From: Cephalopachus bancanus
Taxonomy: Eukaryota > Chordata > Mammalia > Primates > Tarsiidae
Reading direction: 5' to 3'
Assembly (NCBI GenBank): GCA_027257055.1
Contig: JAPVLO010000626.1
Span: 558,001-622,000 of the forward strand
Length of the DNA stretch: 64,000 bases
This document shows positions 1-15,302 of the stretch, piece after piece. The notes under the pieces were generated by a model. That model was not told the origin of the DNA. It worked only from the letters and a program-made list of their open reading frames with translations, and did not search any database. Numbering within the stretch: position 1 is the stretch's first letter; every line of letters starts with the position of its first letter. Position numbers and translations under genes: made by a program.

Positions 1-113
1 AGTAGTCTGTTTCCTCTAAGTTGCTCTATTTGTTTGTTTGGGGCTATCTCTTCCAAATTAGAGACTCTTCTTAGGATGTCTTAGGAGCCATGATCTATTC
101 ATGAGTAGGAATA

Positions 114-280
114 GAGCAATGGTTCTCAATCAGGAGCAGTTTTGTTCCCCCTCCCGCCAATACTTTGCAATGTTGTTTGTCAAAGCTGGGTTTGCAGTGG
201 TGCTACCAGAATCTAGTGGGACATCCCACACAACAAAGATTATTCATCCAAAAATATTAACAGTGCTGAGGTTGGAAATT
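114..280 (+). mobile_element. MER20-like hAT-Charlie fragment
   Basis: The stretch opens with CAATGGTTCTCAATCAGG and ends in GTGCTGAGGTTGG. Between them it keeps the GGTGCTACCAGAATCTAGTGG and CACAACAAAGATTATTC words typical of the short non-autonomous MER20 element. Part of the middle is missing. The family name is from memory of the consensus; the short length fits. Confidence 0.6.
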
Positions 281-299
281 CTGCAGCAGAGGGCTTAAA

Positions 300-1050
300 A
301 GCTGACTGAGAGAGCTCTGAAGATACTAGTAGAATGTGCTGACTTTGGGTTTCACTGGAGGATGATCTAGTTGAGCCATTTGGAGAACCTCTTGTGATTA
401 TCCTTAGGTCTTTCCTTCTGGGCTGGTTAGATATTCAATAGAAAAGTCCTTCATCTCCTGCCTTAAGGATAAAGATCTGGCTTCTAATATTCCCCTGTTA
501 GAGGAAAAGGGGCTGGGGCTGTCCGCATTCAGTGTATATGTGACCAAGTAATCCCCTTGCTTTTCATATAGTGCTCACTTTCTCAATGGCCTTGTGTCTC
601 TAGTTCTGAGACCCCACATTTTACCCTCTCCAGAGAAAAAGCATGTTGGGATGAGGGAAAGCTGTGGGGTAGAGGAGAGGATCTAGGTCTCTAACTGCTT
701 CTCCAACAAATTTCATTCAAACTTTGTTATTTTAACCCCACTCTTTCTTTACTTTTAGTTCCAGAGTTATCTGGTGCTACCAATTCACGAGCTTCTTGAG
801 GACTCTGCAGTGTAAATGAGTTTGGTTCTGATTTTTTTTTTTCTCTTTACAATTTAGCTTCCCCAAGTCTGTTGAGCCAGTTGCCCTTACTCCATCTGCT
901 TTCTTGCCTTTTTCAAATTTGATTATTTCTATTGCCTCCTCTCTTGTTCTCCCAGACCTTTTTTTTAAACCCCCTTGGTATCATTTTAGAGGGGCTTTGG
1001 GAGGGAAATAAATTAGATGCATTGTGCTCAAACTATCCTCTTATCCCAGA
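300..1050 (-). mobile_element. Probable HAL1/old L1 5' region remnant
   Basis: Diverged sequence whose order of words (GAAAAGTCCTTCATCTCCTG, GAGGAAAAGGGGCTGGGG, then GGGGCTTTGGGAGGGAAATA near 995-1010) resembles the 5' end of HAL1 or L1ME elements read on the minus strand. A similar block lies at 56780-57150. No coding frame survives. Confidence 0.4.
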
Positions 1051-3200
1051 AACCAATATACTATATTCTAGCATAATTTCACTTTATTCTGGTCTTCTTT
1101 TTTGATATCTTTACCTTTGATATCAAAATTGTTTATTTCCTAGACTTAACCTTTCTTTACATAAATGAAAACTAGAAGAGATTGTTCTGAGTCTGCATAG
1201 CGACACAGTTGTATTCTTTTCAAAATCTTAGGGGATGTTATAGCAATATTCACTTGTAACATATTCTGGTTTAGTTGACCTTTTACTTAAAAACATAGAC
1301 TGCTGTAAGCAGCCATCTGCCTCAAGCGGATTCTTGTGTTACCATACCAATCAGTAGTCAGTATTTGTAAAGAGTTAAATAGAGAATATGTATTTCATCA
1401 AATCTGAAATGCCACCAATTATCATCCCATTTTGATTAATACTCTTGCTATAATTTGCAAAAATATGACAAAGATAGTAGTTTATGGTGATGACTTACAA
1501 CTGTTTCTATCAATATTTTCCCCCACATAAATATTCAAAAATTCGCTATACTATAGATTTAAAAGTTTAAGGATAACATATCAAACATTGAAAAGTACAA
1601 GTCAGGCTGAAACCTATATCTCCTAAATTTTTGTTGTTCTCTAAACTTTCATCCAAGTGTAATTAATGTGTACTGCAGTAGATGTATTACACACCCTTTA
1701 TCACCCCTTCTTTATGAAGATGGGAGACCAAGCCAGATTTCAATTTTTTACCAGTTTCTCCTGAGTTTCTAGTTAATGGATTCAATCACAAAAACCTCAA
1801 AACATATTTTGATGTCTTCTTAGATTTATCTTTGTTAGCCCCGTGGATATCATTGATAGGCAGACACTTAAAATGCTTTACTTGTGACATGTCTTCAGGG
1901 CCTCAGCAGTTCATAGATCTACTTATTTTCTTTGCCTCATATTATAAAATTAGCTTAAAGCATTGGAGATTTGCTTTTATTTTTATTCACAGATTTTTTA
2001 AGTTTCTGTGTTTTGTTTTCTCAGTATTCCCTTTTCTCTCCTTTCTCTCTAGCTCTCTTAATTTTACTTTTACTAAGAGTGGAGAGAGAAGCCGTGCTTT
2101 CTTTCTCACCTTTGTTCAAGCAGGAAAAAGTAAAGAATTGACTCCATTGACCATGAACAATCCCATGCACAGATCTCAGAAAGTTTCCAAAGAGATATAG
2201 TGAATTTAAGCAGACTACACAAATGTATATATGAATAGAGTCCCAAGGGTTTATATGTGGACAATAACCAATTACTTTAAACATTTCCTGAAATTGCTTG
2301 CTATTATCAGGATAAGTAATCACAAGTAAGATATCAGGTAGAGAATGAAAACGTTTGTGGGAGTCCTGTCTCCCTTTGTTCTGTTGTCTTCTCACAGAAG
2401 AAAACTTTTAACAGTTTTGAATTATTATCAAAAAGATTCTTTCTAGAAAGTTCTGAAAGGTGCATTACTGCCATTCTTTTCCTTCCAGGTTAGCTTTGTT
2501 AGGTTGCTTGAAGAGAAAGATTTGAAGCTGCAGTGTAGCTGATGTCCTCATGATGGCATCTATGTCATCTTGGAGAAATGTTTGTCTGACTTAAATTCAT
2601 TTGTCCTCTAATCAAAGGAAGAAAGACAAACTTTAAGACAAGTGGTATCATAAATATCCTAGTGTAAATGAAGAACTTTTCTGCCTACTAATTGAGCAAC
2701 CAAGTGTACTATTTGTACCTGTAAAAACCAATGAGAGTAGTTTTTTATTTGTTTGCACCCTCCCCCGGGAAAAATACACATATATACATGTATCCATGTG
2801 TGTATTTAATTTTTACTAGCCTTCAAATAAACTACTAGAGTTTGTTGCTATCGTATTCTCTATTATGAGTCAATTCAAGTACATACAAATCTGTCTTTAG
2901 ATTATCTTAATTGAGTTCAGATGTTTATTTGATAACTATTAATCACAAGCAACCATGTGTGTTTATTACTGGGGCATTGGTATCTTTAAGTCATCTCAAC
3001 TGATTTAACTGTGTACCTAGTATTAAGAGGCATCAATTTAGATTGAGGAGAGGACTGGGTAAGCAAATAGCTAGACTAGTGGTTCCACTGGCAGAAATTA
3101 CTCCCTTTCCTGTGGCATTGAAATTTGAGGAGGATGAAGGATTTCTCTGTGATTTCAGGTGAATCTGAAGAGGTTGTTGGAGACTACATCATGCAGGGCT
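1051..3200. other. CASK: CASK intron, no recognised feature
   Basis: AT-rich single-copy-looking intron upstream of the exon. Short open frames at 1832-2200 (+) and 2021-2395 (-) overlap each other antisense, have no recognisable domain and lack codon bias. A small alternating purine-pyrimidine tract lies near 2775-2805. I see no gene here. Confidence 0.6.
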
Positions 3201-3204
3201 TTCT

Positions 3205-3340
3205 CTTTGTGAAGTGCCTGTTCAAGTCTTTTGCCCAGATTTTATTGGCAATATTTTTTCTTATTTTATTTAGAAATTACTTCTACATGTTGGTTTTTGA
3301 CTAAGTGTGTGTATTGCAAATATTTTATCTCTGGAGTTTT
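3205..3340 (-). mobile_element. Short old L1 ORF2 3'-region fragment
   Basis: GTGAAGTGCCTGTTCAAGTC and TTTTGCCCAGATTTTATTGG match, with divergence, the part of the young L1 at 44780-44860 that encodes the ORF2 C-terminus on the minus strand. It is an isolated fragment with no ends. Confidence 0.55.
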
Positions 3341-6185
<2,845 letters not shown>

Positions 6186-6187
6186 AT

Positions 6188-6535
6188 TGTTGGTTATCCC
6201 TTCCAAATCTCATATTGAAATGTGATCTCTAGTGTTATGGGTGGGACCTAGTGGAAGTGACTGGATCATGGGAGCAGATCCCCCTCACTCTATTAATTCA
6301 TGCAAGAGTTGGTTGTTTAAGAGAGCCTGACACATCCTTCTCTCTCTCCTGTTCCTGTTCTTACCGTGTGACATTCTGGGTCTCCTTGCCATCTACCACT
6401 AGTAAAAGCTTCTGAAGGCCTCAGCAGATACCAGCACCATGTAGAACTCTGAGCCAAATAAACCTTTTTTAAAAAAATAAATTACTCAGTCTCTGGTATT
6501 TCTTTACAGCAACACAAAAATAGACTAATACACCA
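6188..6535 (+). mobile_element. MaLR LTR, MST-like
   Basis: Solo LTR of the ERVL-MaLR group. It shows the words CCAAATCTCATATTGAAATG, GTGGGACCTAGTGG, GAGCCAAATAAACC (polyadenylation signal) and ends in ATAGACTAATACA. The length of about 350 bases fits MSTA/MSTB LTRs. No internal retroviral region follows. Confidence 0.8.
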
Positions 6536-6667
6536 AGAAACAGAATCAAAATTAAAATTTCATCTCCACTACCTCTGCCTTCTTTTTTCAATGCCCTTTA
6601 TTGTTCACATTCACATTAGCTTACTTTATTCTAACTTGTACATGTTTTATTATAAGATGTATAATAT

Positions 6668-7330
6668 ATGAGGGGGACCTCCAAAAAATGGAATTTATTT
6701 ATTAAAAATCGTGTATTTATTCTTACATGTTTAACGTTCAGTTACCTTCAAAGTACTCTCTGATGCAAAACACCTATCAAGATACTTTTTCCACTACTCA
6801 AAACAGTTTTTAAACTTGTCAGTTTTGATGCCTTTTAGTGCTTCTGTTTATTGTTTCACCTCTTCCATATGGGCAAATCGTTTCCCTTAGAGGACTTTTT
6901 TCATCCAAGGAAACAAAAAAAAAAGGTTGCTCAGTACAAGGCCAGGTGAATAGGGCAGATGAGGCACAGGAGTCATGCAGTTTTTGGTCAGAAACTGCTA
7001 ACCACTCAACATGGTGTGGGCAGGTGCATTGTCATGGTGGAAGAACCAGTCACCTGTTTGCCACAACTCGGGGCATATCTTTCACTAATTGTGACACAAC
7101 TTTCTCAAAACTTCCAGATAAAAACTTTGACCATTTGATCTGGAGGAACAAATTCCATGTGTACTACAAGAGGCCCATCCTCCAAAAGATAATTCTGTTT
7201 TTTGGGGGGTCCCCCTTGTATGTAACAAATAGTAAAGGACTTCATTATATAAAGCCTCTTTCAACAGTGCTTCCTCCCATCCCCACTTTTTTCAATCCTT
7301 TTCTGGTCACTATGGGCAAAACATCTTAAC
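6668..7330 (-). pseudogene. Decayed mariner transposase remnant
   Basis: On the minus strand, bases around 7020-7045 encode FHHDNAPAHT, which contains an Asp of the DD34D catalytic triad of mariner transposases. Flanking words fit an HSMAR2-type mariner. A TA dinucleotide precedes the left end (GAGGGGGACCTCC). At about 660 bases it is half the usual 1.3 kb, so part is deleted, and the transposase frame is interrupted. The 163-residue frame at 6838-7329 on the other strand is its antisense shadow. Exact ends and subfamily are uncertain. Confidence 0.7.
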
Positions 7331-9045
7331 CCCTCTGCTCTTTTAGTTCATTTATAAAATTTTAGGGTCCAAAAATGACCTCATTAATGGCTTAGCATAG
7401 AAGGAGATGATGTATTAAGAAGAAACACATTTTGAAGTGCAATTTAACACAATAAAAAGGAATCTATAAGTTCAAATATCTTGAAATATCAATGTTTACC
7501 ATTATATTCTTTTCTAAATAAATTTCTCTGTCAACAAATATTTTAAAATCTATTTTATTGTTTATTCTTTCCTTTTCTATTCGATTGCTGTATTTTTGGC
7601 ATTGTAGTTTATTTGATTTTTGTCATTATCTCACTGTTTTTTACTGTTTTCTTAGTGTAATTGTAGTTAAGTACATTATTGAGTGAAATAAGTTTTATAA
7701 AGGATTACCTAAGAACCTATCATACGTTATTTATTTGGACAGATCATTATAATAAAAAGATAAATAAAAAGAACCCCTACCCTTAAGTGACTTACATTTT
7801 AATAGTCCCCAATCATTGTTTTATAACATTTTCATTAGAAAAAAAGTAACACATTTTAAGTAAATAATTTACAAATTAACTTTTGAAATGAAATATGTTT
7901 ATTAGTTAGAGACCACTTATACATCTTATACTATTATAAATTCTAATTGCTTTACTGAAGATTAGATATTATAATTATTTGAATATCTGTTCTCTATTTT
8001 TGCCACCAAAATCATTATTTTTTTGTTCAATAGGGCTTCTTAACTTTCAGGCTGCAGGGCATCCAATAATTCCTTGAAATTGTAAGCAGAATTATATTTA
8101 TTTACCTGGAGTCCACATATTTTTTTAGATCACTAAGAAGACACAATACTACTAAATAGTTAAGAATTTCTTATTTCAATGCATGAAAATACAGTTGTTG
8201 CTTATGAACATGGGATGTATAAGAAGTTTCTATTAAATGAAAGCTAAATGAATTTATATTTGGATACTATTTCTGATTAGGGAATAGTTTTATACTTACA
8301 TATACAGCTTCCATTAACAATTTCTAGATTATTATATTGAACTTTTAATTAATATACTTTTTTGTCTTGCTCTGCTAGCCAGTAATTAATTACACTTTTT
8401 GTTTTAAAAATAGGTATCAAAAATAATTCAAATTATTATAAGAAAACTAAAGGAAGATAAGATGTATAGAATTGGTAACTGAGTTGTTAAAGTTCTGAGC
8501 TCTCGATAGGACTCCATTTTTGTGGTTTAATTATAAAAGTCTAAAATTAATTGTTTTTCTTTTGGAATATTATAAGTTGTGTTCTAGAAAGAGTATAGAT
8601 TTGGTTTCAATTTGTTTAGTCTTCAAGAATATCTCATTTTAAAGTCCCAGATAGTGGGTGATGTCAGTGAAATTGAAGAAGTAAGAACATGACAGTTCTC
8701 ACTTTCATTAAAAAAGATAGAAAAACTCACAAATAGGTCAGAATCAAATTTTTCAGAACTCTGAGAATTGATTACAGGCTTACAACTATCCAGGAAGAAT
8801 CTATTAAAGAAAAATGGCTGGTTCTTTATAAAAACAGTTATCTTCATAGCATTGTAACTAGTCCCATTTCCATCCCTCTCTCTCCATCTCTGCAGTAACC
8901 TTGAAAACAAAAAGTTCACAACTGTGATGAAAACCAGTAGACTGGCATCTATTAGAGGAGGCAGAATGGGAATGGAACTCCTTCAAAGCCTCATTCCCAG
9001 AGCATTGTCGTTTTTTTACTTGTCTAGTAGTTCCCTGGAAGAACC
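7331..9045. other. CASK: CASK intron, no recognised feature
   Basis: AT-rich intron without a repeat or gene that I can name. The small open frame at 8623-8919 (-) has no features of a protein. Confidence 0.5.
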
Positions 9046-9047
9046 CT

Positions 9048-9448
9048 GTTGTAGTCCATTTGTGTCACTTTAAAGGAATACCTGAGGCTGGGTAACTTAT
9101 AAAGAAAAGAGGTTTATTTGACTTGTGATTCTGCAGGCTATCCACAGTGCATAGCATCTGCTCAGGCTGCCTCCACTCATGGAAGAAGGTGAAGGGAAGA
9201 TGCAGAGATCACATAGCAAGAGAGGAAGCAAGAGAGGGGGTAGTACCAGGTTTTTTTTTTTTTTAACAACCAGCTCTCATGAGAACTAAAAGAGAGCTCC
9301 CTCACTCATTACCATGAGGACAGCACCAAGGCATTCATGTGGGATCTACTCCCATAACCCAAACACTTTCCATTATGCTCCCATCTCTAACATTGCGGAT
9401 CAGATTTCAACATGAGATTGGTAGGGGGACAAACATCCAAGCAATAGC
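9048..9448 (-). mobile_element. MaLR LTR, MST/MLT1-like
   Basis: Reverse-complement MaLR LTR: GTCCATTTGTGTCAC at the left, GGTAACTTATAAAGAAAAGA, CACATAGCAAGAGAGGAAGC, and TTTCAACATGAGATTGG near the right end. About 400 bases, a typical solo-LTR length. It contains a T-run at 9251-9264. Confidence 0.75.
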
Positions 9449-10594
9449 AACTGCACTTGCAAGACTGTCTTTATTTGGCCTGACTCAGAGATCATCCAGT
9501 GCAAAGAACCTTTCCTCCTGATACATTTGCCAAAAACTTTTACAGGCAGTTGTTTAGCTTTATTGCTGCCTGAGACATAGATAACAGCTGAGTCAAACAG
9601 AAGGTAACCTAGAAGCTTAAAAAGCTGGGGAATGAGGTGTTCATGTAGGCTTTTTAAAAACTACAACATATCCCTAGGAATCAAGAAAGCCATGTACATT
9701 TGCAGGGCTGTGCACATGCTCAGGAAAGATCTGAGAAGTTCTCACCTCTGGCTGACTTTCAGGCTATGCAAAAAGGAATTGAATGGTAGGATAGAGATGT
9801 GAACTCCCAGCCTGAGTGTTGGTGTGTCCCACACATACAAAGATTAAGCTAACCAAGTAGAGACTTCAGTGGCTACACATAACAAAGAATACAGAATACA
9901 GAATATTTTCCCCAAAATCACTAAGCAAAGAACAGGAGCAACAATAAATCCAGCAAAAGGGGAGATTCTGATTTTTAGCGTTGACACATAATATTATTTA
10001 AAACAAACAGTTTTCAACAATAAAAGTATGAGGCATGCAAAGAAACAAGAAAATGTAGCTCATACACAGAGGGAAATAGAAATTAATAGAAACTGTCTCT
10101 GAGGAATCTCAGATGTTGGATTTATTATAAAAATAATTTAAATTAATTGTTTTTAATATGTTCAAAGAAATAAAGGGAACCATGTCTTAACAAACTAAGA
10201 GAAAGTATGACAATGATATATTGTCAAACAAAAATATCAATAATGCGGTAACAAAAAAGAGAGAGAACCAAATAGAAATTCTGGAGTTGAAAAATACAAT
10301 AACCAAAATGAAAAATTTACTAGAGAGTCTCAGCAGCAGATTTGAGCAGGGAGAATAGAGAATCAGAATCAGCAGACTTGAAGATAAGTTCGTTGAAATT
10401 CTCTAGTCTCAGGAACAGAAAGAAAAAAGAATAAGCAAAATGAACAGAGCCTCAGAGCCCTGTGGGGATACCATCAAGTATACCATCATATATATAATAC
10501 GAACTTCAACAGGAGAGAAGAAAAAGGAGTAGAAAGAACATTTAAAGAATTTATGACTTAAAACATCTCAAATCTGATGAAAAATACAAATCTA

Positions 10595-10808
10595 GGCCTA
10601 GGCAAAATAGCGATACCTTGTCTCTACAAAAAAGTGAAAAATTAAGCCAGGCATAGTGGTGTATGCCTGTAACCCCAGCTCCTCAAGAGGCTGAAGCAGA
10701 AGGATCACCTGAGTTTAGGAGATCAAGGCTGTGGTGAATCATGATTGTGCCACTGCACTCCAGGCTGGATGATAGACTAAGACCTCAACTAAAAAAAAAT
10801 GAATAAAT
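10595..10808 (+). mobile_element. 5'-truncated Alu
   Basis: Starts inside the left monomer (GGCAAAATAGCGATACC), keeps the A-rich middle and the right monomer, and ends in an A-rich tail. Flanked by AAATCTA at 10588-10594 and 10809-10815. It is more diverged than most other Alus in the window. Confidence 0.85.
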
Positions 10809-11176
10809 AAATCTATACATCCAATAAGTTAAACAAACTCTAAGTAAGATAAACTGAAAAAGATATAATAAAACTGTCAAAAGCTACATACAGGAGAGTA
10901 TTTTGAAAACATCATGAGAGACGCAAATCATCATGTACTAAGGGATCCTTAATAATATTAACAGCAGATTTCTCATCTAAAACCATGGAGAGCAGAAGGC
11001 AATGGGGTAACATTTAAAGTGCTGAAAGAAAAAAGGCTATCTATGAAGAATTCTTTATCCAGCAAAACATACTTCCAAAATGAAGGATATATTAAGATAT
11101 TTTCAGATAAACAAAAACTGATAAAAATTTGTCACTAGCTAACTTGCCCTACAAAGAATACTAAAAGTAGTTGTTT

Positions 11177-11476
11177 TGCCAGGCTCGGTGGCTCAGCCTG
11201 TAATCCCGCACCTTTGGGAGGCTGAGGTGAGCGGATTGCCTGAGCCTGCAGGTTCGAGACCCACCTGGGCAGGCAAGACCTCATCTCTACAATAAATCAA
11301 AAAAATTAGCCGCGCAGCAGCGCATGCCTGTAGTTCCGGCTACTTGGAAGGCTGAGGCGGAAAGATCGCCAGAGCCCAGCAGGTCGAGGCTACGGTGGCT
11401 GGGAGCAGCCACTGCACTCCAGTCTGGGCAACAGAGTGAGACTCCAACTCAAAAAAAAATTTTTAAATAAATAAAT
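11177..11476 (+). mobile_element. Full dimeric Alu with 14-bp target duplication
   Basis: Dimeric Alu with the lineage words GGCTCAGCCTGTAATCC and ACTCCAACTC. Perfect target-site duplication AAAAGTAGTTGTTT at 11163-11176 and 11477-11490, inside old L1 sequence. The preserved GC-rich words and perfect duplication suggest a fairly young insertion. Confidence 0.93.
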
Positions 11477-11909
11477 AAAAGTAGTTGTTTAAGCTCAAAA
11501 GAAAATACTTTTAGATAGTAACTTGAAACTATATGAAGAAATAATGAGTACTGATAAAAAGAACTACATATGTAAATATAAAAGACTGTATAAATCTGTT
11601 TTGTATTTTAACTCCTTTTCTCCTAACTAAATTATAAGATAACTACATAAAGCAGCAATTAAAATCTGTGTTGATGTGCATACGAGGGTCTAAAGATGTA
11701 TTTGGCATGAAAATAACAACACAAATGAGGTAATGGAACTAACTATATGAAGTGTTTGAATACTCTTCAAATTAAGTTTATATTAATCTGAATCAGTTTG
11801 TTAAATTTTAATATGTTAATTGTCATTCCCAAATCAACCAATAAGAAAATAACTTTTAAAAAAAGTAAAAGAAATGGTAAGGAATTAAAATGGAGCATTA
11901 GGAAATACC

Positions 11910-12164
11910 TGCTGGGCATAGTGGCTCATGCCTGTAATCCCAGCACTTTGGGAGGTGTAGGCAAGAGGATTACCTGAGCCCAGAGGTTCCAGACCAGTCT
12001 GGGCAACATGGCAAGACCTCGTCTCTACAAAAAATAAAAAATTATCCAGGCATGAACTTGCAAGGCTGAGGTGGAAGGATTGCCTGAGCCCAGCAGATTG
12101 AGACTGCAGTGGCTGTGAGTGTGCCACTGCACTCCAGCCTGGGAGACAGAGTGAGACTCTGACT

Positions 12165-12197
<33 letters not shown>
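11910..12197 (+). mobile_element. Alu with internal deletion in right monomer
   Basis: Dimeric Alu with a long pure A-tail at 12165-12197. After the middle A-rich linker, TTATCCAGGCATGAACTTGC joins directly to AAGGCTGAGG, so the usual ~35 bases of the right monomer between them are missing. Confidence 0.88.
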
Positions 12198-12200
<3 letters not shown>

Positions 12201-13995
12201 ATTTAATGTAAAAAAGGAAAAAGGCAGTAATGCAGGAATACAGGAAGAAAAAGACATTTAGAAAACAAATAGAAAAATTACAAACATTAATTTTACCTTA
12301 TCAGTGACTACATTGACTATGAATTGAACACTCCAATTACAAGAAAGATTGGCAAAATGGATGAAAAACAGGACCTAACTATATTGCTATTTACAGGAGA
12401 CATAACTTTAGATTTAAAACATATATATCTTGAAAGTAAACAGATAGAAAAAGATATACGTTAACAGTAACCAAAAGAGATCTGAACTGGCTATGCTAGT
12501 ATCAGATAAAATAGACTTTAAAACAGAAATTGTTACTAGAGATAAAAAAAGATATTTTATAATGCTAAAAGAGTCAATCTGTCAGGAAGATAAAGCAATT
12601 ATTGTTTTTTTGTTTTTTTTGAGTTGGAGTCTCACTCTGTCGGCCAGACTGGAGTGCAGTGGCTGTTCTCAGCCACTGCAACCTCGACCTGCTGGGCTCC
12701 AGCAATCCTTCCGCCTCAGCCTTCCAAGTAGCTGGAACTACAGGTGCGCGCTACCACGCCTGGCTAATTTTTTAATTTATTGTAGAGATGAGGTCTCGCC
12801 AAGTTGCCCAGGCTGGTCTCGAACCCGCGGGCTCAGGCAATCCACTCACCTCGGCCTCCCAAAGCACAAGATTACAGGCTGAGCCACTGAGCCCAGCAGA
12901 TAAAGCAATTATAAACATATATGCACCTAACAACAAAGCTCCAAAATGCATGGGACAGAAAAAGGCAGACTTTAAGGTAGAAATAGTTCAGTAGTAGTTG
13001 GAGACTTTAGCATCCGATTTTGAATAATGGATTCAACAACTAGACAGAAGATCAATAAAGAAAGGAAGGAATATTTGAACAACATTAAAAGCCAACTAGA
13101 CCTAACAGACATTTGTAGAACATTCCACTCAATGACAGGAGACTACACTTTCTTCCCAAGTGTGCATGGAACATTATCTAAGATAGGCTGTGTATTAGTT
13201 CGTCAAATATGTCTCAATCGTTTTAAATGGATATCATCAAAAGTATCTTCTCTAGCCACAATGGAATGAAATTAGAAATCAGTAACAAATAAATTTTGGA
13301 AACTCACAAAAGATGTGAAAATTAAACAATTACTAAAGCCAGTGGGTCCTATAAGAAATTACAGGAAAATTGGAAAATACTTTGAGATAAATGAAACAGA
13401 AACACAACATACCAAAATTTATGAGATACAGCAAAAGTAGTGATTAGAGGGAAATTCATTGTAAATATCTATTGAAAAATAAGAAAGAGCTCAAATCAAT
13501 AATTTAACCTTCCACTATGAAACTAGAAGAAAAAACAAAACTTAGCAGGCAGAAAGAAGGAAATAATAAAGATTATAGAAGAAATAAAGGAAATAAAGAC
13601 TAGAAAAACAGCAGAGAATATCAATGAAGTCAAAAGTTATTTCTTTGAAAAGCTAAAAAAAGCTGAGTAGACTTTATGCTTATCAGTTAAAAAAGAGACC
13701 AAATTAATACAATCTAGAATAAAGGAGGGAACATTACTACTGACATTATAAAAATTATAAGGATTATAAGAACCTAGACCGAGATAGCTTTACTGTTGAA
13801 CTCTTCTCCATGTTTATAGAATTAATATGATTCCTTCACACATTAAAAAAAAATGGAAGAAAGAACACTTCTCAACTTTATTTATATAAGGCCTGCAATA
13901 CTCTGATACCAAAACCAGATGAAGCCACCACAGGAAAAGACTAATACCCGTTATGAGTCTAAGTACACATTCTCAAGAAAATGCTAGCAAACTAG
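12198..13995 (+). mobile_element. Old L1 ORF2 endonuclease to RT fragment
   Basis: Plus-strand L1 ORF2 sequence, diverged and full of stops, split by an Alu at 12603-12897. The endonuclease part shows an ATATATGCACCTAACAACAA word (IYAPN motif) at 12918-12937 and SMTGDYTFFPSVHGT at about 13130-13175. RT-region sequence follows to about 13995, where the match breaks off. It continues the element starting near 9850. Confidence 0.75.
12603..12897 (-). mobile_element. Full dimeric Alu, 15-bp target duplication
   Basis: Reverse-oriented Alu starting with a T-run and GAGTTGGAGTCTCACTC. Perfect target-site duplication AGATAAAGCAATTAT at 12588-12602 and 12898-12912. Removing the Alu and one duplication copy restores a continuous L1 endonuclease region. 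Confidence 0.95.
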
Positions 13996-14004
13996 TCCAC
14001 CAAA

Positions 14005-14720
14005 TGAAAAAATGTTTTGTACTTCCTCAGAAAGTTAAATCTAAGGTTATACCACAATGAGATAGCAGAATGACCATCATTAAAAAAATAAAAAGCAGTA
14101 GATGATGGCGCAGATGCAGAGAGAAGTGAATGTTTATACATTGTGCGAGTGTAGATGAGTGCAAACTCTATAAAATCAGTATGGAGATTTTTCAAAGAAC
14201 TAAAAGTATATCTACATTTGATCCAGCAATTCCACTACTAGATACCTACCCAAAGGAACAGAGGTTGCTATATTAAAAAGATACCTGCACTGGCATGTTC
14301 ATCACAGCCCAATTTACAATGCAAAGATGTGGAATCAACCTAAATGCCTATCAACCAATCAGTGGATAATGAAAATGTGGTAATATACACAATGGAATAC
14401 CATTCAGTTATCAAAAAGAATGAAATACTGTCTTTTGCAGCAACTTAGGTCGAATTAGAGAGCATCATCCTAAGTGAACTAACTCAGGAACAGAACAACC
14501 AAACACCACATGTTTTCACTTATAAGTGGGAGCTAAACTAAGGATATGCAAAAACATAAAGAGCATAATGGACACTGGAGACTCAGAAGGGGGAAGAGGC
14601 AAGGGGTGAAGGAATGGAAAATCACCTGTCAGGTACAATGTGTACAGGTAGAGCTGGTAGGTACACTTAAAGCCCAGACCAAAGCCATTTGTGCTCCCTA
14701 AAACCATGGAAATATAAAAA
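14005..14720 (+). mobile_element. L1 3' end (L1MA/L1P-like)
   Basis: Plus-strand ORF2 C-terminal and 3'UTR sequence: CCAGCAATTCCACTACTAG, ATGGAATACCATTCAGTTAT, CACATGTTTTCACTTATAAG, then a G-rich 3'UTR near 14580-14610. It is less diverged than the fragments on either side, so it is probably a separate 5'-truncated insertion. Confidence 0.75.
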
Positions 14721-14782
14721 TCAAAGGTTATATGATCCAGCCATTTCACTCCTGGACATATACCCTAAAGAAATAAAACATG

Positions 14783-14983
14783 AATACTATAAGAAAATGA
14801 CTGACGATACTGGGAAACTATGGGGCGGTGAGGGAGATGGGATTAACAGTAGCAAATATCTGTCTGGGGATGGGGAAACACCTCTTATCAACAGGGTGCC
14901 TGAATGAAATGTAATTGGACACCTAACCCTTAACTGTACCCCACAAAACCATAATAAAAAATATTGATTATGAAAAAAAAAAA
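14783..14983 (+). mobile_element. 5'-truncated young L1 3' end
   Basis: Only about 200 bases of the 3' end of the same L1 family as the full-length copy at 43997-50436: they share AACAGTAGCAAATATCTGTC, CCTCTTATCAACAGGGTGCC and CACCTAACCCTTAACTGTAC. Pure A-tail at the 3' end. Perfect 15-bp target duplication AAGAAATAAAACATG at 14768-14782 and 14984-14998. Confidence 0.92.
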
Positions 14984-15002
14984 AAGAAATAAAACATGTC
15001 TG

Positions 15003-15302
15003 GCTGGGCATGTTGGCTCATGCCTGTAATTCCAGCACTTTGGGAGGCAGAGGTGAGAGGATTGCCTGAGCCCAAGGGTTCAAGACCAGCCCAGGCAACT
15101 TGGCGAGACCTCATCTCTACAATAAATCAAAAAATTAGTCAGGCATGGTGACATGCACCTGTGGTTCCAACTATCTAGAAAGCTGAGACAGAAGGATTGC
15201 CTGAGCCTAACAGGTCGAGGCTGCAGTGGCCATGAGCATGCCACTGTACTCCAGCCTAGGCAACAGAGTGAGACTCTGGCTCAAAAACAAACAAATTTTT
15301 TA
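15003..15302 (+). mobile_element. Full dimeric Alu
   Basis: Dimeric Alu starting GCTGGGCATGTTGGCTC and ending in an A-rich tail with C interruptions. Probable imperfect duplication around ACATGTCTG / AAATGTCTG. It lies directly after the short young L1 tail and inside the older L1M 3' end. Confidence 0.88.

Larger units (their letters stand above)
9850..12588 (+). mobile_element. Old L1M/HAL1-type ORF1 and inter-ORF region
   Basis: Diverged plus-strand L1 5' region, interrupted by Alus at 10595-10808, 11177-11476 and 11910-12197. Recognisable parts include the stretch around 10330-10400 (GAATCAGCAGACTTGAAGAT), the ORF1 C-terminal part near 10990-11140 (ACCATGGAGAGCAGAAGGCA, AAGAATTCTTTATCCAGC), and the spacer near 11640-11840. 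No frame survives. It leads into the ORF2 endonuclease sequence downstream, so it appears to be one ancient insertion. Confidence 0.75.

Noticed and set aside
1832..2395. Two mutually antisense frames of more than 120 codons
   Set aside because: Intronic, no domain, and neither has coding-like composition.
6188..6535. A provirus attached to the MaLR LTRs
   Set aside because: Only solo LTRs are seen; no gag, pro, pol or env-like sequence next to any of them.
6838..7329. 163-residue plus-strand open frame
   Set aside because: It is the antisense reading of a mariner transposase remnant, whose HDNAPAHT motif reads on the other strand.
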